Shown here one piece after another: positions 54,015-62,526 of a DNA stretch of 64,000 nucleotides. This stretch comes from Flavobacteriales bacterium. Lineage in GTDB: Bacteria; Bacteroidota; Bacteroidia; Flavobacteriales_F; PHOS-HE28. The first letter of the stretch is position 1. Each line of letters starts with the position of its first letter. The notes under the pieces are model-generated. The model was not told where the DNA came from and did not search any database. It saw only the letters and a list, made by a program, of their open reading frames with translations. The position numbers and the translations under genes were made by a program. The DNA lies in assembly GCA_016717225.1 (NCBI GenBank), contig JADKGB010000002.1:124001-188000 (forward strand). The letters are read 5' to 3'.

Positions 54015-54443
54015 TTACTTCTTCAATGCGTCGCGGATCTCCATCAGCAACTTCTGGTCGTCCGTAGGGCCGGCCGGTGCTGGGGCGGGTTCTTCCTTCT
54101 TGGTCTTGTTCACCGCTTTCACGATCATGAACACGACGAAAGCAACCACGATGAAGTTGATCAGCGTAGTAATGAAAGCGCCGTAGCTGATGGCCACTTC
54201 CGCAACAGCAGGAGTCACAATAGCCCCAGCCGCATCCTTCACCTCCGCCGTGCCATGCTGAAGGAAATACTTCATGTTGTTGAAGTCAACCCCGCTGGTC
54301 ATCATGCCGATAGCAGGCATTACCATTCCGTCAATAAAGCCGGATACCACCTTGTTGAAGGCTGCACCCATGACGAAACCGACAGCGATGTCGATCAGGT
54401 TGCCTTTCATCGCGAACTCCTTGAACTCCTTTAGCATTCCCAT
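54015..54443 (-). CDS. mscL: Large-conductance mechanosensitive channel MscL
   Basis: The 142-residue product has MscL features: MKGNLIDIAVGFVMGAAFNKVV (first helix with GxxxGxxxG-like packing), a periplasmic loop of about 40 residues, FITTLINFIVVAFVVFMIVKAVN (second helix) and a basic C-terminus. It opens at high membrane tension to release solutes. It is transcribed alone; a TAnnTTCA-like box (TACCTTCAG) lies upstream near 54490. Confidence 0.96.
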   Translation of the reverse strand: MGMLKEFKEFAMKGNLIDIAVGFVMGAAFNKVVSGFIDGMVMPAIGMMTSGVDFNNMKYFLQHGTAEVKDAAGAIVTPAVAEVAISYGAFITTLINFIVVAFVVFMIVKAVNKTKKEEPAPAPAGPTDDQKLLMEIRDALKK

Positions 54444-54515
54444 GTTTGTGGTGGTGTTGGTTTGGTTTTGAGAAACGTGAGACTCTGAAGGTAGATCGAG
54501 GTCACATCCAGTTGG

Positions 54516-55043
54516 TCATTTTTCCTTTCGAAAACGGAATCGTTCTATCCGCTCGGAGCCATTCTCATTACCGGTCACGGCCACATCCCATGCACCAGAG
54601 CTGTCCTTCACGTAGGTGATGCACTGCGGAAAATCGTGCCCCGGGTTTTCGAACACGAGCGAATCAGGTCCGGAAGGTTGGGCTGTGAAAGGCACCCACG
54701 CTCCGTTGTTCTGCGAATCGATCCGGGCCGAATAAACCACATGGCCCTGGGTGAATTCCAGTTTCAGGTCTTCGATGAACACCGTATCCCCGTTGGCCAT
54801 GGCATAACCGAAACCTGTGAGCAGGGAATCGCCCTGCGCGGTCCATTTTTCGAAGCTTTGGAAACGCTCTGATGTGGTGCTGTCCGTCCAGGCTCCTGTG
54901 AGCTGGCGGAAATCGGCGAGTGGATCCAATTCAACGGATACCTCGGTCGGCGCTATGTCCGCCAGGGTTGTTTTGGGCGGTGTGTTGGTACATCCCATCA
55001 AGAGCAGCGCGAGAACAAGTGAATAATCCAATACACGCATCAT
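54516..55043 (-). CDS. DUF6265-family lipoprotein
   Basis: The 175-residue protein starts MMRVLDYSLVLALLLMGC, a lipoprotein signal with a cysteine after MG. The mature part shows LTGAWTDSTTSERFQSFEKW, GDTVFIEDLKLEFTQG, VPFTAQPSG and ENPGHDFPQCITY, the DUF6265 signature. It binds something in the periplasm, perhaps a lipid, but the function is unknown. Its ATG overlaps the stop of the thioesterase gene by one base (TGATG). Confidence 0.88.
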   Translation of the reverse strand: MMRVLDYSLVLALLLMGCTNTPPKTTLADIAPTEVSVELDPLADFRQLTGAWTDSTTSERFQSFEKWTAQGDSLLTGFGYAMANGDTVFIEDLKLEFTQGHVVYSARIDSQNNGAWVPFTAQPSGPDSLVFENPGHDFPQCITYVKDSSGAWDVAVTGNENGSERIERFRFRKEK

Positions 55044-55462
55044 CAGGATAGTTGGAGTTTGTCAATAGCCTTACGAACCTCTTCCGTGACCCGCATTTTA
55101 CAGGCCTTGTTGTAGTCGTACATCACTTGCACACTAGTGCCAGTGGCTACGATCCCGCCCTCCTCATCCGCTATCACATACTCCATCGTGAAACTTGTAT
55201 TGCCCACCTTGCTGCACCCGGTCCGGATAGTGAGAAGTTGGGGCCATGCAACAGGCTTTTCAAAATTGCATGTTGTACTGGCGAGGATAACACCGTGGCC
55301 GAGTTCCTGGTGGGAACGGAGTACTCCGATCCGTTCGAGGAAATGCATTCGCGCACTCTCGAAATACCGGAAGTACACGATGTTGTTCACGTGACCGAAC
55401 AGATCTTGTTCACCCCAGGCAACAGGAACTTCCAAGCTCACGATCAAGTGCGCAGGGAGCAT
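55043..55462 (-). CDS. Acyl-CoA thioesterase, 4HBT hot-dog family
   Basis: The 139-residue hot-dog protein has VPVAWGEQDLFGHVNNIVYFRYFESAR, where the Asp of QDLFGH is the catalytic residue of 4HBT thioesterases. It would hydrolyse an acyl-CoA in the cytosol; its substrate is unknown. The gene lies 4 bases from the DUF349 gene upstream and overlaps the DUF6265 gene downstream, so all three are probably one transcript. Confidence 0.92.
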   Translation of the reverse strand: MLPAHLIVSLEVPVAWGEQDLFGHVNNIVYFRYFESARMHFLERIGVLRSHQELGHGVILASTTCNFEKPVAWPQLLTIRTGCSKVGNTSFTMEYVIADEEGGIVATGTSVQVMYDYNKACKMRVTEEVRKAIDKLQLS

Positions 55463-55466
55463 GGGT

Positions 55467-57347
55467 TCAACCTTCCTGACTGCCAGGTTGCTCTTCGGAA
55501 GTCGGTGCTTCTTCGGTTACCTGTATCTCAGCGGTTTCTTCCACAATGGTGTCGGCTGGCGGTGGAACAGGTGCAGGAACTGGAACGGGTGCGCGCATTT
55601 CCTGCATCAATTGCTTGTGCTGGGCTTTCATACGCTGTACATCCTGTCGAGCGCGCTCGATCTTCTTTTCCATATCCTTTTTCATCGCCTCGCCACTGGC
55701 GCTCTTGAAGTTGAACATGGCCATATTGCCTTCCATTTGCTTCATCTCGGCTTCCACTTCTTCGATCTTGCGCTTGATGAACTTGCCTTCCTTTTCCATC
55801 TGGAATTTCGGGTCGGCTGCTGACTTCAGGTCGTCCACGCGGCCCACAAAGGCCATGCGGCGGCGTTCCTCCTCGTTCAAACGCAGGTTGGCGTATTGTT
55901 TATCCATCGCAGCCCGATATCGAGCACCGAAAGCATCGAACATTTTGGGACTTACCCGGCCACTGTTCATCCAGCGCGTGCTGAAAGCTTTCAGGTTATC
56001 CAGGGTAGCCCCGCGATCAGGCAAATGCGTGAAAGTTTCCAACTCGTTCAGCAACTGCTCCTTCTCTTGCACGTGCACGGCTTGTTCCGCATCCAACGCA
56101 TCGAAGTGGTTCTTGCGGTTCTGGAAAAAGGCATCGCACGATTCACGGAACTTGTTCCAGAGTTTGTTCTCATCCCTAGGGCCGGCGCTACCAGCAACCT
56201 TCCACTGGGCCTGAAGGTCCTTCAGTTTGTCTGCGGTATTGCGCCATTCGGTGCTGTCCTTCAACCTGATCGCTTCCTGTAGGAGCGCTTGTTTCTTATC
56301 GAATGCTCCTTTGAACTGGCTCTTCATGGCCACGAAGAAGTCGTTCTTCCGCTCGAAGAAGACGTTGCAAGCGTTCCGGAATTCCTTCCAAATACGCTCA
56401 TTGTCCTTTTTCGTGGCGAAGCCTACGCTCTTCCATGCTGTTTGGATCTCCATGATCCGATCCGTGAGAGCCTTCCAGTCCTTGGCGTTCTTGCCATCCG
56501 CCTCCATGTTCAAGGCGTTCACTTTTTCGATGAGCGCCTGTTTGGCCATCAAATTGGCATCATGTTCTGCACGCCGGGCACGGTAGTACTCGTTGATCCG
56601 ATCGTATACCACGCGAGTAGCGTTCCAAAAACCATCACGAATGGTTTCCCATTGGTCCTTGTCCACTGCACCTATCTGGTGCCACTTCTCCTGATAGTCC
56701 TTGACCAGTGCTTCGGCTTCTTTCACACTTTCCACGCGCTGCACCGCTTCCATATCGGAGATGAGTGCCTGCTTCAGAGCCGTGTTCTTCTTCAGGTCGT
56801 GATCACGCAGTTCCTTGTATATGCGGATGTGGTAAAAGAACTCGTCACGCAGATGGCTGTAATCGCGCTGTAACTCACGATAGGTCTGTTGAGGAACAGG
56901 GCCGATCGTTTTCCATTTTTCACCCAGTTCGGTGAATCGTTGGAAGGCGTTTCCGATGTTCTCCTCACTGGCGATCATGGCCTTCAACTCATCCATGATC
57001 GCGGTCTTCGCAGCCAGGTTGTCGTTTTCCTGCTTTTGCTGCTGGCGCCGAATGTCGTTCACCTTCGTATTGAAGGCATCGAGCAGTTGCTTGAATTTCT
57101 TGTCGTCCTCATCCAGAAGTGTTGCGCTTTCGATCGGCTGCGAAGGCATTTCCGGGATCAACGCACTTTCGATATCCGCTTCCGCCTCCGTGTTCAACGC
57201 TACTTCTGCGGGTGCTTGTTGCTGTTCGGCCGCCACAAGTGCTTCGTAAGATTCTTTCAGCGCGTCCACTTGTTCATGCACTTGCTCAACATCAGGGTGC
57301 TGGAGCAGTGCTTCAAGACGCGCGATCAATTCGACTTTCGTACTCAT
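55467..57347 (-). CDS. DUF349-repeat protein
   Basis: The 626-residue protein begins MSTKVELIARLEALLQHPD and contains five or six DUF349 units, each with the W(K/R)xxG pattern (EKWKTIGPVPQ, KWHQIGAVDK, WKSVGFATKK, QWKVAGSAGPRDENKLW, RWMNSGRVSPK) separated by about 65 residues. The C-terminus is rich in Pro, Val and Glu. The protein is almost wholly helical. Its function is unknown, although DUF349 proteins occur in stress-linked loci. The start 57347 is chosen because earlier residues are unlike the family. Confidence 0.9.
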   Translation of the reverse strand: MSTKVELIARLEALLQHPDVEQVHEQVDALKESYEALVAAEQQQAPAEVALNTEAEADIESALIPEMPSQPIESATLLDEDDKKFKQLLDAFNTKVNDIRRQQQKQENDNLAAKTAIMDELKAMIASEENIGNAFQRFTELGEKWKTIGPVPQQTYRELQRDYSHLRDEFFYHIRIYKELRDHDLKKNTALKQALISDMEAVQRVESVKEAEALVKDYQEKWHQIGAVDKDQWETIRDGFWNATRVVYDRINEYYRARRAEHDANLMAKQALIEKVNALNMEADGKNAKDWKALTDRIMEIQTAWKSVGFATKKDNERIWKEFRNACNVFFERKNDFFVAMKSQFKGAFDKKQALLQEAIRLKDSTEWRNTADKLKDLQAQWKVAGSAGPRDENKLWNKFRESCDAFFQNRKNHFDALDAEQAVHVQEKEQLLNELETFTHLPDRGATLDNLKAFSTRWMNSGRVSPKMFDAFGARYRAAMDKQYANLRLNEEERRRMAFVGRVDDLKSAADPKFQMEKEGKFIKRKIEEVEAEMKQMEGNMAMFNFKSASGEAMKKDMEKKIERARQDVQRMKAQHKQLMQEMRAPVPVPAPVPPPADTIVEETAEIQVTEEAPTSEEQPGSQEG

Positions 57348-57381
57348 GAGAACTGGAGCGACCCTCATTTGTGGGCCGACC

Positions 57382-57390
57382 GCGAAGATA
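57382..57390 (-). promoter_or_regulatory. Candidate -7 box TATCTTCGC for the DUF349 operon
   Basis: On the minus strand TATCTTCGC lies 34 bases ahead of the ATG at 57347, the same motif as elsewhere in the window. Confidence 0.4.
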
Positions 57391-57554
57391 GAGGGAGCGG
57401 AGTTGCTGGAAAGCGCCCAAGTCAACTGTTCCCATCGCTTATTTCCTCAGGGGAATAGTCAATGTGAACGAGTGCAACGGGGTATTCTGGTGGAACGGAC
57501 CGCCGTCTTTATCGATGCTATAAGAAAGAATGCATCATTTCCAGGGAGTGATGA

Positions 57555-59039
57555 TCAAACCACGAGCCCTAGCACGCAGATGTCATCCACTTGTTCATTG
57601 GCACCTTTCCAATCAAGGAAAGCACGCTCAAGCACCTCCGCTTGCTTAGCCATGGGCAGATGATGGTTGGCAACCAACATGTCATTGAAACGGGCGCTCA
57701 TGAATTTCTTACGGTCCGGTCCTCCGAACTGGTCCACATATCCATCGCTGAAGAGATAGAGGCGATCACCCGGGTGATAGGCCACTCGGTGTACGGCAAA
57801 CTTCCGCTTGGGATCATGTTGTGAACCGCCAATGGGCTTGCGGTCGCCATTGATCACGGTGAGCTGGCCGTCGTGCATCCAGTAAAGTGGCCGGAACGCA
57901 CCAGCGAAAAGCACCTCACGCTGCGTTCGATCCACGCGGCACAAGGCCACATCCATTCCATCTCCGGCGCCTATGCGTTGGCCGTTCTGGTTAAGGGCTT
58001 GTACCATGCGTTCGTTCAGCAACGCCAACAGCTCCGCAGGGTCCTTGTGCGGATGCTGCACCACAAGTTCGTTCAACAGCGAACAGCCGATCGCAGCCAT
58101 CATGGCTCCGGGCAACCCATGTCCGGTGCAATCAGCAGCGGCCACCAAGCATTCATTCTCGCTGATCCGATGATACCAATGGAAATCGCCACTCACCACG
58201 TCCTTGGGTTTGTTCAGGACGAAATGGTCGCTGAACATCTCGCGGTATCGTTCGGCCCGGGGTATCAATGCATCTTGGATCTTGCCAGCGTATGCGATGC
58301 TGTCCGAAATACCTTCATGCCGCTGCTGCCAATGGTTCCTGGCATCTTCTTCGCGTTGCACCATACTGCCAATACTGCGGAACAAGAAGAATCCGACGAT
58401 CAGGAAAACAACCGCAGCGACCCCGATGTTGCGCCGCAATTTCGCATTCGCGGCGTTGACCAGGACATTCAGGGGTAGTCGCGTGTAAACCACTGCTGTG
58501 ATAGCCCCCCGGTCGTTACGCACAGCATCGAACGAGACGACGTCATTTCCCCAGACGCCTCGCTGGGCGTCTATTCGATCGGCTTTCAAGTACTCGATAA
58601 TAGCCGAAGAAGCCGGGTCGCTGAACGGTTTTCTGAGAACCGGAGTGACTTCCGAGGTGACCACGAACTGTAATTCGGCCTTTACGCGATCAAAGCCAAG
58701 CACGTACAGGGGTTCTTCAAATCCATTGGCCTCTGCGGACTTGCGAAGAGTTTCATGCAAAATGTAATACCACGCATCCTGCGTGTTATTGATGAGCATG
58801 CCTTGCGAATCGTACTTGGTAAGCAACCGCTGTACGCGACCTCCATCCAACTGGGCACTGAGCGTTCCGGTGACACCACCCATTCGCGCGTATGCCTGTG
58901 ATTTCAGTGTTTTCAGTTGCCCTGTATGGATCCAAGTGATCAGCGCCACACTGAGCAAAAGCATGGTCCCATAGACCACTAATAGCACTTTTCGTGCAGT
59001 GGTCTTTGGGCCTTGCAACATGGGGACGGAGGAAAGCAT
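57555..59039 (-). CDS. SpoIIE-type PP2C phosphatase with membrane anchor
   Basis: The 494-residue protein (start 59039 gives MLSSVPMLQGPKTTARK) has one N-terminal span (VLLVVYGTMLLLSVALITWI), an extracytoplasmic region of about 140 residues, a second span (GVAAVVFLIVGFFLF), a short helical linker, then a PP2C/SpoIIE domain with KPKDVVSGDFHW, AAADCTGHGLPGAMMA, FAGAFRPLYWM, YLFSDGYVDQFGG and DDICVLG; the aspartates in these strings bind metal. The protein dephosphorylates a serine on a partner, typically an anti-anti-sigma factor or SiaC-like protein. Which one is unknown. Confidence 0.92.
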   Translation of the reverse strand: MLSSVPMLQGPKTTARKVLLVVYGTMLLLSVALITWIHTGQLKTLKSQAYARMGGVTGTLSAQLDGGRVQRLLTKYDSQGMLINNTQDAWYYILHETLRKSAEANGFEEPLYVLGFDRVKAELQFVVTSEVTPVLRKPFSDPASSAIIEYLKADRIDAQRGVWGNDVVSFDAVRNDRGAITAVVYTRLPLNVLVNAANAKLRRNIGVAAVVFLIVGFFLFRSIGSMVQREEDARNHWQQRHEGISDSIAYAGKIQDALIPRAERYREMFSDHFVLNKPKDVVSGDFHWYHRISENECLVAAADCTGHGLPGAMMAAIGCSLLNELVVQHPHKDPAELLALLNERMVQALNQNGQRIGAGDGMDVALCRVDRTQREVLFAGAFRPLYWMHDGQLTVINGDRKPIGGSQHDPKRKFAVHRVAYHPGDRLYLFSDGYVDQFGGPDRKKFMSARFNDMLVANHHLPMAKQAEVLERAFLDWKGANEQVDDICVLGLVV

Positions 59040-59146
59040 ATGGATCGCGCCTGCGTTGGTACGCGAAACCACGGGCACAAGTTCCCTTCAAGGCCTGGTC
59101 TTTCATGACCAGCTCCTTCGAGCTTGCTATTGGGCTGTCGTATTGC

Positions 59147-60904
59147 TCACCGAAGCCGCTTGATGCCCCAGTCATAACGGGCTTCAGCGATCTTCATGGC
59201 ATGCTTGAACGCAGCGTGGGTCCGAAGGAAGTCGTAGCGTTCCAGTGCCACCTTGTCCGCGTATTGCGGCAGGGCGATCAATTCACTCAGGATGGGGCGG
59301 CACTTGGTACTGGCCAAATTGTACAACACCTTGGCGAAGTCCGCGCTGATGACCATGTCCCGGCCATGCTCCTCAGCGAGTTTCTCAATACTGGATTCGT
59401 TCAACAAGGCCTGGCACATCAAGGAGAACAAAAGCAACCGGGCCTTGGGCAAAAAGGCATATTTGGTTGATCCTTTCTCCAGGATCTCACGGGTCATGCG
59501 TCCCAAACGCTCCTGGCTCTTGTAGCACAGCACGATCTTGCGGGCATCGGCATTCAACCGGCCTGGCGTAAACATCTGTTCGTAGATCTTGTCATCCTCG
59601 AAAGCGGTTCGCATGCTTCGCATCTTGTCGATCTCGCCTTCGCTCGCGAGGAAGGTTTGGGCCAATTTCAACAAACCGATGGCTTTGCTCTCAACAATGC
59701 CCAATTCTTCCAACTCTTCGGCGGTGTGGCCTTCAAAGCTGCGCTCTTGGCGCTCGTAGAAGATCCCCAGTTCACGGAACCGATCCTGCAATTGTAGTTG
59801 GATCATATCGTTCGCACGCAGATTCCAAGGTTGAATGGGGGTTTGGCGATTGTTATTGATGGTCACACCCACCACGAAGTTGTCCGTGGCTTCGCTAACG
59901 ACTTTGGCCAAAACGCGCACTTTCTTCAATCGATCTTTGATGCGGCCGATATCGTGATGGTCTTCGTGCTTTTCAAGAAAACGACTGATCGTGGTGATGG
60001 TTTGAGCCCCGTTCAACAATCGCGGCTCGAGGATCTCCGCGCTACCATGGCCCGTACGTGTGAATTTCTCGCAACTGAAGGTTACCCCATTGTGGTCGAA
60101 CAAAAAACGCGAGGCGTCCATGCTCCCGTCCACCAGGATGTTTTTGAAGCTTTTCTCCATGCTCCTGTTGGCTGGACTTGTATCGGGCATGCCGTAGCGG
60201 ATATTCCGTTCGAAAAACCGATCACCCATGGCCTTGTGCATCTGGTGCAGGTCCCATAGTCTCATGAACCCAACGTGCATCGCCTCGCCACCAGGTCCTT
60301 CAGCATCAAGGACGGATTGCAGGTCCAACGTGAACTCCCTTGTGCGATGTTCGCGAGCTTCGCTACTGCGGCCGGTGCTACTGCGGTATACGACCACCAT
60401 GGTTACCGTACGTCCGCTGAAATAGTCGTTGATCAAGTGTTGCTTGTTCTCCAGGTCTTCACGAAGCTTGTCCAGCACCGTGCTGCGCTCCGCTTCGGCC
60501 GGATCGCCCAGGAAAACGAATTGGAACACAACCCGGTCCACGCCGCGGCCTTCATCCTGCAGGCGCTTTCTGAGCCTGCGCATCATGGCTTCATCACTTG
60601 CCTCACCCTTGAACAGTTGCCCTAAGCCATTGGCGATCAAATGATCGTAGCCCGTGCGGAACTGATCATGTTGGCGGGTGTGCCGAAAGACGAACAAAGA
60701 GAGCGTCTTCTTCTTGGGGTCCATGTGGAAAGCATCCACTCCATGGTCATGCGGGCCAAAAGCGATCTGCTTTACGGCTTCCTCACGAGGCACGTGCAAT
60801 TCCTCTTCCAGGTACAGCAAACCGAAGTAGTCGCTTTGGAAACCGCCATGTTCGCTGCGGAGTTCTTTGTACGTGCTGGCCAGTTTCGCGGGTGTGATCG
60901 CCAT
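59147..60904 (-). CDS. AIPR-domain protein (candidate phage-defence factor)
   Basis: The 585-residue protein has the AIPR signature around residues 270-320: FLFDHNGVTFSCEKFTR, EPRLLNGAQTITTISRFLE, which correspond to the NNGITI and IVNGxQT motifs, and later TINNNRQTPIQPWNLRANDMIQ. In other bacteria AIPR proteins take part in abortive infection, and the N-terminal PD-(D/E)XK-like half often acts on nucleic acid. No adjacent restriction or toxin gene is present. It is a single transcript, preceded by a TACCCTTGCG box near 60980. ATG 60904 is used; GTG 60925 is possible. Confidence 0.85.
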   Translation of the reverse strand: MAITPAKLASTYKELRSEHGGFQSDYFGLLYLEEELHVPREEAVKQIAFGPHDHGVDAFHMDPKKKTLSLFVFRHTRQHDQFRTGYDHLIANGLGQLFKGEASDEAMMRRLRKRLQDEGRGVDRVVFQFVFLGDPAEAERSTVLDKLREDLENKQHLINDYFSGRTVTMVVVYRSSTGRSSEAREHRTREFTLDLQSVLDAEGPGGEAMHVGFMRLWDLHQMHKAMGDRFFERNIRYGMPDTSPANRSMEKSFKNILVDGSMDASRFLFDHNGVTFSCEKFTRTGHGSAEILEPRLLNGAQTITTISRFLEKHEDHHDIGRIKDRLKKVRVLAKVVSEATDNFVVGVTINNNRQTPIQPWNLRANDMIQLQLQDRFRELGIFYERQERSFEGHTAEELEELGIVESKAIGLLKLAQTFLASEGEIDKMRSMRTAFEDDKIYEQMFTPGRLNADARKIVLCYKSQERLGRMTREILEKGSTKYAFLPKARLLLFSLMCQALLNESSIEKLAEEHGRDMVISADFAKVLYNLASTKCRPILSELIALPQYADKVALERYDFLRTHAAFKHAMKIAEARYDWGIKRLR

Positions 60905-61137
60905 GGTATGGGTGGATTTGGTCACCAGCTTCTACGCCGGTTCGGGCGGTGAAGCTGGTTTAGGTAAATGAGAAACGCAAGGGTAGAAGGGGTGTGTTGA
61001 AAAGTCTTGGCCTTATCGGGACCCAAAATACCGCTGCGCGCGGAAATTCCGGTAGCTGTGTGAGCTTTCCCAAGTTCATGTCGGAATTCGCCTTGCCGGG
61101 AACGGAACCGCGTGCAACGGTCGTCCAAAAACACGAA

Positions 61138-61159
61138 AGGGGACCCCTGAGGATCCCCT
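61138..61159 (-). terminator. rplT: Terminator after rplT
   Basis: AGGGGA (61138-61143) pairs with TCCCCT (61154-61159) on a 10-base loop. On the minus strand it is followed by TTCGTGTTTTTGG, 24 bases beyond the rplT stop. Confidence 0.75.
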
Positions 61160-61182
61160 TCGCAACAACTCCCCCGAGTTGG

Positions 61183-61527
61183 TTATTTTACCTTGTCCAC
61201 AATGGCTTTGAAAGCCTCAGCATCGCCATAAGCGATCTCGGCCAATGCCTTGCGGTCCAAGTTGATATTGTGCTTCTTGAGCCCGTTGATGAACACGCTG
61301 TAGCTCATGCCATGAATACGTGTTGCGGCGTTGATACGCTGGATCCACAACGAGCGGAAATCGCGCTTTTTGAGCTTGCGACCATCGTAAGCGTGTGCAA
61401 GGCCCTTTTCAACGGTATTCTTCGCAACCGTCCATACGTTCTTTCTACGGCCGAAATTTCCTTTGGCCAGCTTCAACACCTTCTTGCGGCGTGCTCGGCT
61501 GGCGACTTTGTTTTTACTGCGTGGCAT
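61183..61527 (-). CDS. rplT: 50S ribosomal protein L20
   Basis: The 114-residue protein starts MPRSKNKVASRARRKKVLKLAKG and contains KLKKRDFRSLWIQRINAATR, GLKKHNINLDRKALAEIA, conserved in L20. It binds 23S rRNA early in assembly. It is last in the operon thrS-infC-rpmI-rplT. It is 101 bases downstream of rpmI; in other bacteria L20 represses this operon, and the leader could be checked for such a site. Confidence 0.98.
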   Translation of the reverse strand: MPRSKNKVASRARRKKVLKLAKGNFGRRKNVWTVAKNTVEKGLAHAYDGRKLKKRDFRSLWIQRINAATRIHGMSYSVFINGLKKHNINLDRKALAEIAYGDAEAFKAIVDKVK

Positions 61528-61628
61528 TTGTTGTTGGTTTTTTGGGCGCGAGCGCTTCCGTTGTTACCGGAGGTCTTTGGTGCTTCGCGTCCTGGTTGAG
61601 TCCACCGTGAACCGGGTGGAAAACGGTC

Positions 61629-61820
61629 TTATTTCAGAAGGTCCAGAATTGCCTTTTCGCCAGTTTTATGGACGATGGCCATTTTGCCAAGGGAGCGTTT
61701 GCGCTTCTTGTGCTTCTTGGTAAGGATGTGGTTCATTCCGGCGTGCTTGCGCTTCACCTTGCCGGTGCCGGTAAGCTTGAACCTTTTCTTGGCACCGGAC
61801 TTCGTTTTCATTTTCGGCAT
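61629..61820 (-). CDS. rpmI: 50S ribosomal protein L35
   Basis: The 63-residue protein starts MPKMKTKSGAKKRFKLTGTGK and has KRKHAGMNHILTKK, the L35 pattern. It is highly basic. It lies between infC, 71 bases upstream, and rplT. Confidence 0.98.
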   Translation of the reverse strand: MPKMKTKSGAKKRFKLTGTGKVKRKHAGMNHILTKKHKKRKRSLGKMAIVHKTGEKAILDLLK

Positions 61821-61891
61821 GACTTCTCTTCTTTATCGGGGGCTTGCTTTTCTTTTTGGAACGTGGACTTATTGTCCACGGATCTTCAGGT

Positions 61892-62491
61892 CTATTTTTT
61901 CTTCTTGGGGATGAGGTACATGATCATCCGCTTGCCTTCGAGCTTGGGCATGCTCTCAACAACTCCATATTCCTCCAGATCCTGCGCGAATTTGAGGAGA
62001 AGTATCTCGCCACGCTCCTTGAAAACGATCGTACGACCCTTGAAGAACACAAATGCTTTCACCTTGTGACCTTCCGAGAGGAATTTCTTGCTATGCACCA
62101 ACTTGAAATTCACGTCGTGCTCATCCGTATTCGGGCCGAACCGTACCTCTTTCACTTCGGCTATCGTCTGCTTCGCTTTGATCTCTTTCTGCTTCTTCTT
62201 GAGGTCGTAGAGGAACTTTTTATAATCCGCGATCCTGCACACCGGTGGCACAGCCGAAGCGCTGATCTCGATGAGGTCCAGGTTCTGGTCCTGCGCCATG
62301 CGCAAAGCGACATCGAACGGATAGACGCCTTGCTCCACTGTATCACCTACGACACGCACCTCGGTGAATCCGAAAATACGGCTATTGGTGCGGTGCAGGT
62401 CCTCCTTCACAACCCGACCACGGAATGGGCGGGGACCGGAAGGACGAGGACGTGGCGGTCCCGGTGGGCGATAAGGTTGACGTGTTGCCAA
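61892..62491 (-). CDS. infC: Translation initiation factor IF-3
   Basis: The 199-residue protein has an extended Pro/Arg N-terminal tail, then the IF-3 core (FTEVRVVGDT, GVYPFDVALRMAQDQNLDLIEIS, PVCRIADYKKFLYDLKKKQKE, KVKAFVFFKGR, PKKKK). It binds the 30S subunit and checks the start codon. The gene begins with TTG 62491 (no ATG within the frame), consistent with the habit of infC to use unusual starts that allow autoregulation. It is 35 bases downstream of thrS. Confidence 0.97.
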   Translation of the reverse strand: MATRQPYRPPGPPRPRPSGPRPFRGRVVKEDLHRTNSRIFGFTEVRVVGDTVEQGVYPFDVALRMAQDQNLDLIEISASAVPPVCRIADYKKFLYDLKKKQKEIKAKQTIAEVKEVRFGPNTDEHDVNFKLVHSKKFLSEGHKVKAFVFFKGRTIVFKERGEILLLKFAQDLEEYGVVESMPKLEGKRMIMYLIPKKKK

Positions 62492-62526
62492 GCGAAGTGT
62501 TGATGGTGTTTTGTAAGGGAGGATGA

